Source of the DNA: DASZUC01 sp035547775 | GTDB taxonomy: Bacteria; Patescibacteriota; Saccharimonadia; Saccharimonadales; UBA4665 | Reading direction: 5' to 3' | DNA length: 48,743 nucleotides | NCBI GenBank assembly: GCA_035547775.1 | Contig: DASZUC010000033.1 | Span: 1-48,743, forward strand | In this document: positions 1-7,571 of the stretch, piece after piece | How the letters are laid out: every line of letters starts with the position of its first letter | How positions within the stretch are numbered: position 1 is the stretch's first letter | Made by a program: the position numbers and the translations under genes | The notes under the pieces: generated by a model | What the model was told of the DNA's origin: nothing | What the model saw: only the letters and a program-made list of their open reading frames with translations | The model's database searches: none

Positions 1-105
1 CAAAGGACCGCTGGCCGCATGAACAGTTGCCGCACCAAGTGTTAGCAAAGAGCTGAGGCTCAATACAGTAGCCGCAGCAAAGCGCCGAAATTGCCGGATT
101 TTCAT
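1..105 (-). CDS. Secreted protein, N-terminal fragment
   Basis: Only the first 35 codons are present; the rest lies beyond the window edge. They encode a classical Sec signal peptide: a basic start (MKIRQFRRF), a hydrophobic core rich in Ala, Leu and Ser, and an AxA-type cleavage site (VHA before ASGPL). The start is supported by an AAGGA ribosome-binding site 10 nt upstream. The mature protein and its function cannot be seen. Confidence 0.6.
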   Translation of the reverse strand, partial: MKIRQFRRFAAATVLSLSSLLTLGAATVHAASGPL

Positions 106-149
106 TTTGTAAAGTTCCTTTTTATTTATTTCACACAGATACACACTCA

Positions 150-177
150 GTTTTAACCATGCGCGTAAATTTGTCAA
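150..177 (-). promoter_or_regulatory. Promoter of the secreted-protein gene
   Basis: Read on the minus strand, a perfect TTGACA (172-177) is followed after 16 nt by TAAAAC (150-155). The -35 box is ideal and the -10 box weak. A start about 7 nt downstream would give a leader of roughly 40 nt containing the AAGGA site of the first gene. Confidence 0.45.
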
Positions 178-183
178 CAATTT

Positions 184-576
184 TTAGCTTTTGGGCGGGG
201 TGATGTGTGGCAGAGAGCCGTACTCTGGTACCGCTTGGCGATCATTGCGACCATTTTTGAGTGCTTTACACCCCTGTTCTAGCCATGCTTCACCGCTCGT
301 AGCCACAATTGGGATGTCAAGGGCGTACGCCAGGGCGTTAGCCACTGTTAGGCCAATCCGCAAGCCAGTAAAGCTCCCTGGGCCCTGAAAAGCCACGATT
401 CCCTGCACATCTGCTAGTTCTTTGCCCTGTTCGGTTAGTATATCGTCAATTTTTTGTTGAATAGTCTCGGCTAATTCACGGTGGGCTAGCCAAGCTGTGT
501 AAGCCAATCTTTTGTTGTCTTCGTACACACCAAGTTCAGCTTCTGGTTTATCGCTACGAATCGTCAAAATAATCAT
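184..576 (-). CDS. tsaB: tRNA threonylcarbamoyladenosine biosynthesis protein TsaB
   Basis: TsaB is the scaffold partner of TsaD and TsaE in the complex that makes the t6A37 modification in ANN-decoding tRNAs. The family motif GPGSFTGLRIG is present at about residues 65-75, followed by the conserved LTVANALAYAL helix. The protein has only 130 residues; typical bacterial TsaB has about 220-230. It therefore keeps the N-terminal ASKHA-like domain but lacks most of the second domain and ends in a short polar tail (HITPPKS). The start overlaps the tsaE stop as ATGA, so the two are translationally coupled. tsaC and tsaD are not in the window. Confidence 0.9.
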   Translation of the reverse strand: MIILTIRSDKPEAELGVYEDNKRLAYTAWLAHRELAETIQQKIDDILTEQGKELADVQGIVAFQGPGSFTGLRIGLTVANALAYALDIPIVATSGEAWLEQGCKALKNGRNDRQAVPEYGSLPHITPPKS

Positions 577-1043
577 TTTTGGACCCCCTCAAACACATAC
601 TCGAGCTCTGATGGATAGGTAAAGCTAAGGTTGCGACTTTCCTCGCCCGTTACCTTAAGGTGAACGGTGATTCGTTGGGGCGGCAACACGTCAGCGACCA
701 CGTCAGCCCATTCCACAGCAACCACGGCCTTCGGATCAGTCAGTAGTTCAGCTAGTTCATCTCGTAAAATGCCTGGTTCATGGAGGCGATAAAAATCAAA
801 GTGATACAGGGTGTGATCGCCCGCTCGGTACTCGTTGCGCAACGTAAAGCTAGGACTGGTAACGGTGTCGTGACTGCCTAAGCCTTCGGTCAAACCGCGC
901 ACAAAGGCCGTTTTGCCGCCACCCAAATCGCTAATCAGTTCGATGGTTTCGCCACCTCGCAAATGTTGGCCGAGGCCAGCGGCGAGTGCTAAGGTAGCGT
1001 TTGCACTGCTGGATTCGATTTGCCAAGTCCGCTCGGTACTCAT
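573..1043 (-). CDS. tsaE: tRNA threonylcarbamoyladenosine biosynthesis ATPase TsaE
   Basis: TsaE (YjeE family) is the ATPase that regenerates the TsaBD complex during t6A synthesis. The P-loop DLGGGKT replaces the commoner GAGKT; downstream TSPSFTLRNEY and VVAVEWAD match the family's second motif and W-containing segment. The start at MSTERTWQI gives 156 aa, the usual length; an upstream in-frame ATG at 1082 would add 13 non-conserved residues. No strong ribosome-binding site is visible. The first 113 nt overlap, in another frame, the 3' end of the lamin-tail gene, and the end overlaps tsaB by 4 nt. Confidence 0.9.
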   Translation of the reverse strand: MSTERTWQIESSSANATLALAAGLGQHLRGGETIELISDLGGGKTAFVRGLTEGLGSHDTVTSPSFTLRNEYRAGDHTLYHFDFYRLHEPGILRDELAELLTDPKAVVAVEWADVVADVLPPQRITVHLKVTGEESRNLSFTYPSELEYVFEGVQK

Positions 1044-2364
1044 ATGCACCGTATAGTAGCGCGAGCCCAGCAACCAGAGCAAGCGTGCCTACATGAATCG
1101 GTGACATGTCGGCTGCATCTGAGACCGTGCTCGCAGCTGATGGCGCGCCTGCAGCTGCACCCTTCGCAGCCGATTGCCGTTGGCTTGTAGCCGCACCTTG
1201 GACAACCGTCTTGCCATTAAGCTGTTGCACCACATTCGACTTATTCGGCGTTGGCTGATTAGTCCAAAACCATTGTCCATTGGCTCGTGCCCAAGCTTGG
1301 CCATCTTTGGCTGTACTATATGCAGCCGTTGTTGACAGTACTTTATTAAACGGGTCGAGCAAGCTCACTTGCCCGCCAGTGTTACTCAGTGCCAAGCGTG
1401 TGGTATTCGAATAAAAAGCTACGAAATGTTTGGCCGGCAAGTTTGTGCCAGCGGGAAATACATAATGATGATGTGTTGTGAGGCCCGCCTGTAAACTAAA
1501 TCCTGATAAATCAAAGGTTGTAGCATTAGGATTGTAGATTTCAACAAACTCGTTCGTAGCATCAGTACCCGTGCCGCTCGGATTAGGTAATAACTCAGTT
1601 ATCAGCGGCATCATCAAGCCTTTGTCGCCGACAGGGAAAACGGGCCCCGTCGGTGCAACCGTTGCTAGTGAGCCCACAACCGCCGAAGGCTCGGTAGCTG
1701 GTAACAAGTCGCTTGACTGAGTGATTAGGGTCGAAGTTGAGCCAGCAGTAACTAGTTGGCAAGGATTAGTTGAGCTAGGCTGGACTACTTGCCAATTACC
1801 CTCGCCTGGCTCCGTCAGCAATGGCATACCTTTACTGTCGAGCGGTTGGCGCAGCAATGACCCGGCTGAACTAGTCGGCAAGGTTTGTGCACCAGTTGTC
1901 ACTGTCTTTGACCAGCCCACATAATCTTCAAGTTGTGGCACTACCAAACCGCCGGGCGTCGTTTGCGTTAATGCCAAGACTTCAACTAAGCCAGCCGTAC
2001 TAGAAAAGCCAAGTGAAGCTGATTGCACAGTAACTTGATAGCACAGTCGCGTTGTGTCGTCGCTCACCATAAAGTAACTATGCGGCGGCAGTGTGCCTGT
2101 GAGGTCAATCAGCTTACTCGTGGTAGCTTTTGCCAAATCGTAATGGTTGAAATATTCGAGTTGATAGGCCGCTAAATTCAGTGGGCTATCAGTCGTATTA
2201 AAAAGCGTAAAGAACTGTCCGTTACTGCTAGTAATTTTAAATTGACTGATGATGAGGGAGGGGGAGGTTGTCATCGTCGTGTCGCCAGCCACCAGACCGC
2301 ACCACAGCAAGCTCAGAGTCGTACCGACCATTAGCACCGACCACAACTGCCGCATTACACGCAT
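931..2364 (-). CDS. Membrane-anchored surface protein with two lamin-tail-like domains
   Basis: An N-terminal signal or anchor segment (VLMVGTTLSLLWCGLVAG) is followed by two Ig-like lamin-tail domains. The first contains FFTLFNTTDSPLNLAAYQL, the second NEFVEIYNPNATTFDLSGF, both matching the LTD core E-x-I/L-x-N-x-x-x-x-x-x-L. A Ser/Thr/Ala-rich linker leads to a C-terminal transmembrane helix (VGTLALVAGLALLYGAY) and a basic cytoplasmic tail. LTD proteins are commonly exported, membrane-associated or nuclease-linked; no catalytic domain is seen here. The start at 2364 is preferred because a good promoter places transcription just before it; ATGs at 2376 and 2355 are alternatives. The 477-aa product is encoded to a stop inside tsaE. 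Confidence 0.7.
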   Translation of the reverse strand: MRVMRQLWSVLMVGTTLSLLWCGLVAGDTTMTTSPSLIISQFKITSSNGQFFTLFNTTDSPLNLAAYQLEYFNHYDLAKATTSKLIDLTGTLPPHSYFMVSDDTTRLCYQVTVQSASLGFSSTAGLVEVLALTQTTPGGLVVPQLEDYVGWSKTVTTGAQTLPTSSAGSLLRQPLDSKGMPLLTEPGEGNWQVVQPSSTNPCQLVTAGSTSTLITQSSDLLPATEPSAVVGSLATVAPTGPVFPVGDKGLMMPLITELLPNPSGTGTDATNEFVEIYNPNATTFDLSGFSLQAGLTTHHHYVFPAGTNLPAKHFVAFYSNTTRLALSNTGGQVSLLDPFNKVLSTTAAYSTAKDGQAWARANGQWFWTNQPTPNKSNVVQQLNGKTVVQGAATSQRQSAAKGAAAGAPSAASTVSDAADMSPIHVGTLALVAGLALLYGAYEYRADLANRIQQCKRYLSTRRWPRPTFARWRNHRTD

Positions 2365-2374
2365 AGTGAGCCGC

Positions 2375-2403
2375 ATTGTAAAGAGCTGGTTTTCGGCTCA
2401 CAA
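2375..2403 (-). promoter_or_regulatory. Promoter of the lamin-tail gene
   Basis: On the minus strand TTGTGA (2398-2403), a 17-nt spacer and TACAAT (2375-2380) form a near-consensus promoter. The predicted transcription start lies about 3 nt before the ATG at 2364, giving an almost leaderless message. The -10 box overlaps the alternative ATG at 2376, which argues against that start. Confidence 0.55.
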
Positions 2404-2464
2404 GCAGTAGCGTTTTAAATGTGCGCCAAAGATTAAATTTTTTAATAACTCTCGGGCTGAGCGT

Positions 2465-2470
2465 TATACT
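2465..2470 (+). promoter_or_regulatory. -10 box TATACT for a leaderless start
   Basis: TATACT lies 6 nt before the ATG at 2477, so transcription should begin at or next to the A of the start codon. A weak -35 (TTAATA, 2442-2447) sits 17 nt upstream. No Shine-Dalgarno sequence precedes the gene. Confidence 0.55.
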
Positions 2471-2476
2471 AGAGCT

Positions 2477-2992
2477 ATGTTGCAACTGCGTGAAAATTTA
2501 TTGAATAAAGCCATCCTCTCCCTACGCACCGGCATGCCAATTGCCAACATCACAGGGCCGATTATCAATCCAAACAACCTCAAGATTGAGGGCTTTTATT
2601 GCCAGGACCGTTTTAACAAGCAAGAGCTGGTCTTGCTCTACCAAGATATCCGCGACACGCTACCTCAGGGCTATGTCGTCAATGATCACGACGTTCTGGT
2701 TGAAGCTGATGAATTAGTACGCCTCAAAGATATTTTGCAACTCAATTTTGAGCTAATTGGCAAACAAGTCGAAACAACCAGTAAGGAAAGAGTTGGCAAA
2801 GTCACAGATTACGCTACCGAAATGGAAACGATGTTTGTACAAAAGATTTATGTTTCACAATCAGTTTTTAAAAGCCTTGCCGGCGGGTCGTTGAGTATTG
2901 ACCGTACCCAGGTGAACGAGATCACCCCCAAACGCATCATCATCAACGAATTGGTCAAAGGCGCTCCTGCCAGCGCTCCAGCCGCTGCTTAG
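2477..2992 (+). CDS. PRC-barrel domain protein
   Basis: A 171-aa soluble protein with two PRC-barrel-like repeats. The first (about 15-75) contains GMPIANITGPIINPNNLKIEG; the second (about 90-145) contains LIGKQVETTSKERVGKVTDY. PRC barrels occur in photosynthetic reaction-centre H subunits and in RimM, and stand-alone versions often bind proteins or RNA, but the role of this one is unknown. An Ala/Pro-rich tail ends the protein. The gene is divergent from the lamin-tail gene and overlaps recX by 4 nt tail to tail. It appears to be leaderless. Confidence 0.75.
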   Translation: MLQLRENLLNKAILSLRTGMPIANITGPIINPNNLKIEGFYCQDRFNKQELVLLYQDIRDTLPQGYVVNDHDVLVEADELVRLKDILQLNFELIGKQVETTSKERVGKVTDYATEMETMFVQKIYVSQSVFKSLAGGSLSIDRTQVNEITPKRIIINELVKGAPASAPAAA

Positions 2993-3600
2993 TTATCTTC
3001 GCGGGAATGTTCGAGGGCGGCTTTGATATCACCGTAGTTAAAGCCCTGCCGGGCCAAGTACTGCATGAGCTTGAGATCGTCTTGGTACTTACTCTGGCGA
3101 CGCTTGCGTTCAATCACCGCTGCCAGGGCAGTGCGCTCGTCATCACTATCATTACCCACCGCTTCACGAATAATATCCTCTGCCACGTGTTTTTTGCGTA
3201 GCTCGAGAATTATTTTGCGACGTGGGGCAGGGCGGAGCAGCCGTCGATCGTTCACAAAGGCTTTGGCCAGCTTTTCGTCATCAATGAGTCCAATAATACT
3301 TAACTTGTTAAGTATTATTTCTATCAGAGCAGGGGAGGCCTCCTTACGCTTTAAATACTGCTCAATTTCCCAGCCGGTACGTGGTCGCATTGCAATCCAG
3401 CGCAATGCCATACCATATACTTTGTCATCGGCAGATAACTTCTTAAACTCAGCTACCTGTTCTTTGGTAAGCTCTTGGCCACTCGCCAAACCAGCCTCCA
3501 ACAAGGCACTCTCGCTGAGTGAAAAACTATATTTTTCATCAACAAAAATTGAATAGCGACTGGCTCGCTTCACCTGCTGGGTGATTTTAGTGATTTTCAT
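2989..3600 (-). CDS. recX: Regulatory protein RecX
   Basis: RecX binds RecA filaments and modulates recombinase activity. The 203-aa protein shows the three-helix repeat layout of the family: WIAMRPRTGWEIEQYLKRK, then SIIGLIDDEKLAKAFVNDR and a final LARQGFNYGDIKAAL. The N-terminal part (VKRASRYSIFVDEKYSFSLSE) is the beta extension seen in many RecX proteins. It is the last gene of the recA-unknown-Nudix-recX cluster and overlaps the Nudix gene's stop by 4 nt, which fits the common recA-recX pairing. Confidence 0.92.
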   Translation of the reverse strand: MKITKITQQVKRASRYSIFVDEKYSFSLSESALLEAGLASGQELTKEQVAEFKKLSADDKVYGMALRWIAMRPRTGWEIEQYLKRKEASPALIEIILNKLSIIGLIDDEKLAKAFVNDRRLLRPAPRRKIILELRKKHVAEDIIREAVGNDSDDERTALAAVIERKRRQSKYQDDLKLMQYLARQGFNYGDIKAALEHSREDN

Positions 3601-4160
3601 AGCTCCGCGAGGCGCTTGATCTCTGTAAATAAATTCAGGAAGTATGGCTCACCCTGTGGAACAATCTGATCGTCATCAGCCCCACTGATTAATCGCTGTA
3701 CATCAGCCAGATCCACCCACTTGGTGGTTTCGACTTCTTCGTGGTCGCTTTGCACTTGCAAATCGCCATTTACTTGGTAGCCATATACCCAGTTAAATTC
3801 GTTTTCGATAGCACCGGCGGCTGGATCAACTGCAAATTGTCGGAAAACAAAAAGCAGTTTGAGATCTTCCGGCTGCAGCGTCAGGCCGATTTCCTCGTGA
3901 GCTTCACGCAACATGGCTGGCAGCGGCTCTTCGCCCACATCTATGTGACCAGCGGTCGAAATATCCCAATAGCCTGGCCAGGTACGTTTATCGCTGGCTC
4001 GCTTTTGTAGTAAAAATTGCAGCCCGTGTGATGTTTTGCGCCAAATCCACAGATGGGAGGCGCCATGAAGTTCGCCCAAATTGGCTTCCTCGCGAGTGAT
4101 ACCACGAGTTGGTCGCCCTTGCTCATCGTAAGCTTGCCACAACTCGTCACTACTCACCAT
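3597..4160 (-). CDS. Nudix hydrolase, IPP-isomerase-like
   Basis: The Nudix box G-x5-E-x7-R-E-x2-E-E-x-G is complete at residues 71-92 (G71, E77, R85, E86, E89, E90, G92). The segment before it (LQKRASDKRTWPGYWDISTAGH) resembles the IDI-1/YfcD branch, which hydrolyses or isomerises diphosphate substrates. Without the extra IDI active-site residues being checkable, the substrate is left open. 187 aa is normal for this group. The start is fixed by a GAGGAG site two bases before the ATG and by a TAATG junction with the upstream gene. Its place between recA and recX suggests shared transcription, not necessarily shared function. Confidence 0.8.
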   Translation of the reverse strand: MVSSDELWQAYDEQGRPTRGITREEANLGELHGASHLWIWRKTSHGLQFLLQKRASDKRTWPGYWDISTAGHIDVGEEPLPAMLREAHEEIGLTLQPEDLKLLFVFRQFAVDPAAGAIENEFNWVYGYQVNGDLQVQSDHEEVETTKWVDLADVQRLISGADDDQIVPQGEPYFLNLFTEIKRLAEL

Positions 4161-4525
4161 TACTCCTCGGCTGTTTGCGGTACATCAGGTAGATTGAGCT
4201 CATCTTCTTCTCTACGCCAACTTCTGACAGCCAAACCAGCTAACTCTAGCGTTGCCCAGCCGGTCAGAGCGGCGCCGGCTTCCATGGGTAATAAAGCTGC
4301 TTGATCGAGCACTTCGTAGCCTGGCCCATCGCTTGCAGCTTCGACCTGAGCTTGTACGACGTCTTTTACGATGACGCTCGTCATAGCTCCAGCGGTGCAG
4401 GCCCAGACAGCGAATATCGCTGCTGAATATCGAGCACCACGTCGGCCGGGTGTACCGTTTTCAACTGTTTCCTGAAGCGATTCACCCCAGAACTTTTTGC
4501 TGAGATAGTTAACCGGCCCGCGCAT
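4160..4525 (-). CDS. Unknown protein, possibly membrane-associated
   Basis: A 121-aa protein that I do not recognise. It has two moderately hydrophobic, Ala-rich stretches (YSAAIFAVWACTAGAMTSVI at about 33-52 and MEAGAALTGWATLELAGLAV at about 81-100) and an acidic C-terminus. These could be two membrane helices. The ATG lies one base after the recA stop, and the stop shares an A with the Nudix start, so it is translated within the recA operon. Its tight placement argues that it is a real gene. Confidence 0.6.
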   Translation of the reverse strand: MRGPVNYLSKKFWGESLQETVENGTPGRRGARYSAAIFAVWACTAGAMTSVIVKDVVQAQVEAASDGPGYEVLDQAALLPMEAGAALTGWATLELAGLAVRSWRREEDELNLPDVPQTAEE

Positions 4526-4526
4526 G

Positions 4527-5561
4527 CTACTCCTTAGCTTCGAGTTCGCGAATCTTAACGATTAAATCAGCCAGGATTTTTGGATTGTCCTGCAGGTACT
4601 GCTTGGCGGCCTCACGGCCTTGACCAATCTTCTCATCGTTTAGGGCATACCAGGCGCCAGACTTTTCAACAAAGCCACGAGTGGCTGCCAGATCGAGCAC
4701 ATCACCGGCAGTGTTGATGCCTTCGTTGTACATAATGTCGAATTCAGCCTCACGGAATGGCGGCGCAATCTTGTTCTTGACGACTTTGACACGAGTGCGG
4801 TTACCAACTACCTCTTCACCTGCTTTGATCTGGCCAATACGGCGAATATCCATGCGGACTGAAGCGTAGAACTTCAGCGCGTTACCGCCAGTGGTAGTTT
4901 CCGGGTTGCCAAACATCACGCCAATTTTCATACGAATTTGGTTGATGAAAATCACCGTGGCTTTAGAGCGATTGATGATACCAGTTAGCTTACGCAAAGC
5001 CTGACTCATTAAACGAGCTTGCAGACCGGGCAAAGAATCACCCATTTCGCCTTCAATTTCCGCCCGTGGCACTAGTGCGGCCACCGAGTCCACCACAATC
5101 AAATCAACAGCGTTGGAGCGCACCAAAGTCTCGACAATTTCTAGGGCCTGTTCACCATTATCTGGCTGGCTCAAGAGCAAGTTATCAACATCAACACCGA
5201 TGCGTTTGGCGTAAGCCGGATCGAGAGCGTGCTCGGCATCGATGAAGGCTGCCGTACCGCCAGCGCGCTGCACTTCAGCAATGGCATGCAACGTCAAAGT
5301 AGTCTTACCAGAGCTTTCAGGGCCATAAATTTCAACAACACGACCTTTTGGGATACCACCGCCGAGGGCTAAGTCGAGCGATAAAGCGCCAGTCGGCGTG
5401 GTTTCAACCTGAGTGGTAGCATGCGCTTCCCCTAATTTCATAATGGCGCCCTTGCCAAACTGCTTTTCAATCGTCTCCATGGCCAGGCCCAAGGCTTTGC
5501 TCTTGCCTTCATTGTCGCTCTGTTTGGCGGTCATTGTTTTCGCTGGTTTTTTGTCTGCCAT
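4527..5561 (-). CDS. recA: Recombinase RecA
   Basis: RecA forms ATP-dependent filaments on single-stranded DNA for strand exchange and SOS signalling. The 344-aa product has Walker A GPESSGKT at 80-87, the Walker B region LIVVDSVAAL, and the DNA-binding L2 loop (GVMFGNPETTTGGNALKFYA). The start MADKKPAKTM is fixed by a textbook GAGGAGG site 6 nt upstream; an earlier in-frame codon at 5591 adds ten non-conserved residues. It heads the recA-unknown-Nudix-recX operon. No clear LexA-type box is visible in the promoter. Confidence 0.97.
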   Translation of the reverse strand: MADKKPAKTMTAKQSDNEGKSKALGLAMETIEKQFGKGAIMKLGEAHATTQVETTPTGALSLDLALGGGIPKGRVVEIYGPESSGKTTLTLHAIAEVQRAGGTAAFIDAEHALDPAYAKRIGVDVDNLLLSQPDNGEQALEIVETLVRSNAVDLIVVDSVAALVPRAEIEGEMGDSLPGLQARLMSQALRKLTGIINRSKATVIFINQIRMKIGVMFGNPETTTGGNALKFYASVRMDIRRIGQIKAGEEVVGNRTRVKVVKNKIAPPFREAEFDIMYNEGINTAGDVLDLAATRGFVEKSGAWYALNDEKIGQGREAAKQYLQDNPKILADLIVKIRELEAKE

Positions 5562-5609
5562 GGTACGCCTCCTCGGATATAAGTCTTGCAATTACGTAAT
5601 AATTCTAGC

Positions 5610-5637
5610 ACTATACCCCGCCGCTGGATGTAGTAAA
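5610..5637 (-). promoter_or_regulatory. recA promoter
   Basis: On the minus strand TTTACT (5632-5637) and TATAGT (5610-5615) are separated by 16 nt. The start should fall near 5603, giving a leader of about 42 nt with the strong GAGGAGG site. I found no dyad resembling a gram-positive or proteobacterial SOS box. Confidence 0.5.
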
Positions 5638-5712
5638 ATTGCTTGCGTTTAGTTAGCAGGCTAATTTAATAAAAGCTTAATGAAATGGCCGAGCCGACCA
5701 TCGGTAAAACGG

Positions 5713-5741
5713 TTGTGGTTGGCCGACAGTTCTTGTATGAT
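5713..5741 (+). promoter_or_regulatory. Promoter of the pilB-pilC operon
   Basis: TTGTGG (5713-5718), a 17-nt spacer and TATGAT (5736-5741). The predicted start near 5748 leaves about 24 nt of leader before pilB. No strong Shine-Dalgarno site is seen in that leader. Confidence 0.5.
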
Positions 5742-5771
5742 AGCCATAAGATGGGTGGGCACTAAAACAAA

Positions 5772-7571
5772 ATGCATATTCCTGACGCTTTAGTTGAAAA
5801 GCTCTTACTGGCGGGCAAAAAGGTTGATAAAGATCAACTGGCTAGTTTGCGAGAGCAAGCGGCCAGCGACAAAAAGCCGCTGCGTGATCTGGTAATCAAA
5901 AATAATGTGCTAACCGAAAAAGAGCTGACTAAGCTCTACGCAGACGAGATTGAAGTGCCGTTTGTGGAGCTCAATCCGCGCGAAATTAAACCTGAATTAT
6001 TAAAGTTACTGCCCGAACGAATTGCCCGCCAATATGGTGCCGTGGTGTTCGATATTGATGCTGACAACATCAAACAAGTTGCGATGGAAGACCCCGACGA
6101 CATTCAGGCGCTTAACTTTCTCCAAAAACAGCTCGGCAACGAGCTAAAAGTATTCATTACCACCAATGCCTTACTGCAAGCTGCACTTGATCAATACCGT
6201 GGCAATATTTCTAGTGAGCTAACTAAAGTTATCGCCGCCGAAGATGATGGCGATGCCGAAGAAGAAGTTGATGAAAGTGACTTAGCCGAAGATTCCCCCG
6301 TGGCCCAAACCGTCAACATCATTATCGAATATGGTGTGAAGGCTGGTGCGAGCGATATTCACATCGAACCCCGCGAAGATTTTGTGGTGGTGCGCTACCG
6401 CATTGACGGCCTGCTCCGCGAAGCCAACAAGTTACCGCGCAAATTACTTGGTGCTTTAGTGTCGCGCATCAAGATTTTGAGCAATTTGAAAATTGACGAG
6501 CATCGCGCACCACAAGATGGTCGCTTCAAAGTGGAAGTTAGCGGACAGATTTACGCCTTGCGCGTCTCTACCCTGCCTATTTTGGACGGTGAAAAAGTGG
6601 TAATGCGTATTTTGAATGAATCAAGCAAAGCTTCTGATTTTAGCGAGCTGGGCTTTTGGGGCGAAGCGCTCATTGACCTCCAGCAAGCGATTGTGCAACC
6701 TCACGGTTTAGTGTTGGTTACCGGACCAACGGGCTCGGGCAAATCAACCACGCTCTTTAGTGTTCTGAGTAGCCTTAATACGCCCAATGTGAACATTTCG
6801 ACTATTGAAGATCCTATTGAATATCACGTTGTTGGCGCGAATCAAACCCAGGTTAATCCGGTAGCCGGCATGACGTTCGCTAGTGGTTTACGCTCTCTGC
6901 TGCGCCAAGACCCCAACATTATCATGGTAGGTGAGGTGCGTGATGGCGAAACGGCCGATTTGGCCGTACAAGCCAGCCTGACCGGGCACTTGGTATTTAG
7001 TACCCTTCACACTAATAATGCTGCCACCTGTCTACCTCGCTTACTAGACATGGGGGTGGAACCGTTTTTGATTGCCAGCACCGTGCGCTTGGTAATCGCT
7101 CAGCGCCTGGTTCGTCGCTTATGTATGCATTGTCGTGAAAGCTACAAGCCAGATGCGACTGTACTCAAACATCTGCAAAAAGTTTTTAAACTAGCCGAAA
7201 ATGGTGGTATTAAAACCTTACACGCTTTTGAAGTTGTGGCCCAAAAGGATGGTATTGGCAAAGAAGGTGAAACCGGCGACACTGGCCTCAGCACCACCGC
7301 TAGCAGTGTCACACGCCTATGGAAAGCACATCAAGACGGTTGCGACAATTGTAACCACAGCGGTTACAAAGGCCGGATTGGTATTTACGAAGTCCTCGTA
7401 CCGAGTAGTACGATTCAAAAAATGATTGTTGGCAGTCACACCTCGGAGCAAATTGAAACCACAGCTATTAGTGAGGGCATGTTGACCATGCAGCTTGACG
7501 GTCTCGTGAAAGCTTTGCGCGGCGAAACCACTCTTGAGGAAGTTTTGCGAGTCACCGCGCAGGAGGCCTAA
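5772..7571 (+). CDS. pilB: Type IV pilus assembly ATPase PilB
   Basis: PilB (GspE/T2SSE family) is the cytoplasmic hexameric ATPase that drives pilus extension. The 599-aa protein has the N-terminal MshEN-like domain (to about residue 150), an acidic linker, then the ATPase core with Walker A GPTGSGKSTT at about 317-326, the Asp box EDPIEYH, Walker B region NIIMVGEVRDGETA and the His box TGHLVFSTLHTN. Two CxxC pairs (CMHC near 451, CDNC near 522) form the zinc site; the roughly 70-residue gap between pairs is longer than usual. It is followed directly by pilC with a TAATG junction. Confidence 0.95.
   Translation: MHIPDALVEKLLLAGKKVDKDQLASLREQAASDKKPLRDLVIKNNVLTEKELTKLYADEIEVPFVELNPREIKPELLKLLPERIARQYGAVVFDIDADNIKQVAMEDPDDIQALNFLQKQLGNELKVFITTNALLQAALDQYRGNISSELTKVIAAEDDGDAEEEVDESDLAEDSPVAQTVNIIIEYGVKAGASDIHIEPREDFVVVRYRIDGLLREANKLPRKLLGALVSRIKILSNLKIDEHRAPQDGRFKVEVSGQIYALRVSTLPILDGEKVVMRILNESSKASDFSELGFWGEALIDLQQAIVQPHGLVLVTGPTGSGKSTTLFSVLSSLNTPNVNISTIEDPIEYHVVGANQTQVNPVAGMTFASGLRSLLRQDPNIIMVGEVRDGETADLAVQASLTGHLVFSTLHTNNAATCLPRLLDMGVEPFLIASTVRLVIAQRLVRRLCMHCRESYKPDATVLKHLQKVFKLAENGGIKTLHAFEVVAQKDGIGKEGETGDTGLSTTASSVTRLWKAHQDGCDNCNHSGYKGRIGIYEVLVPSSTIQKMIVGSHTSEQIETTAISEGMLTMQLDGLVKALRGETTLEEVLRVTAQEA

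Noticed and set aside
5562..5771. LexA/SOS box in front of recA
   Set aside because: No CTG-N10-CAG or CGAAC-N4-GTTCG dyad is present in the intergenic region.
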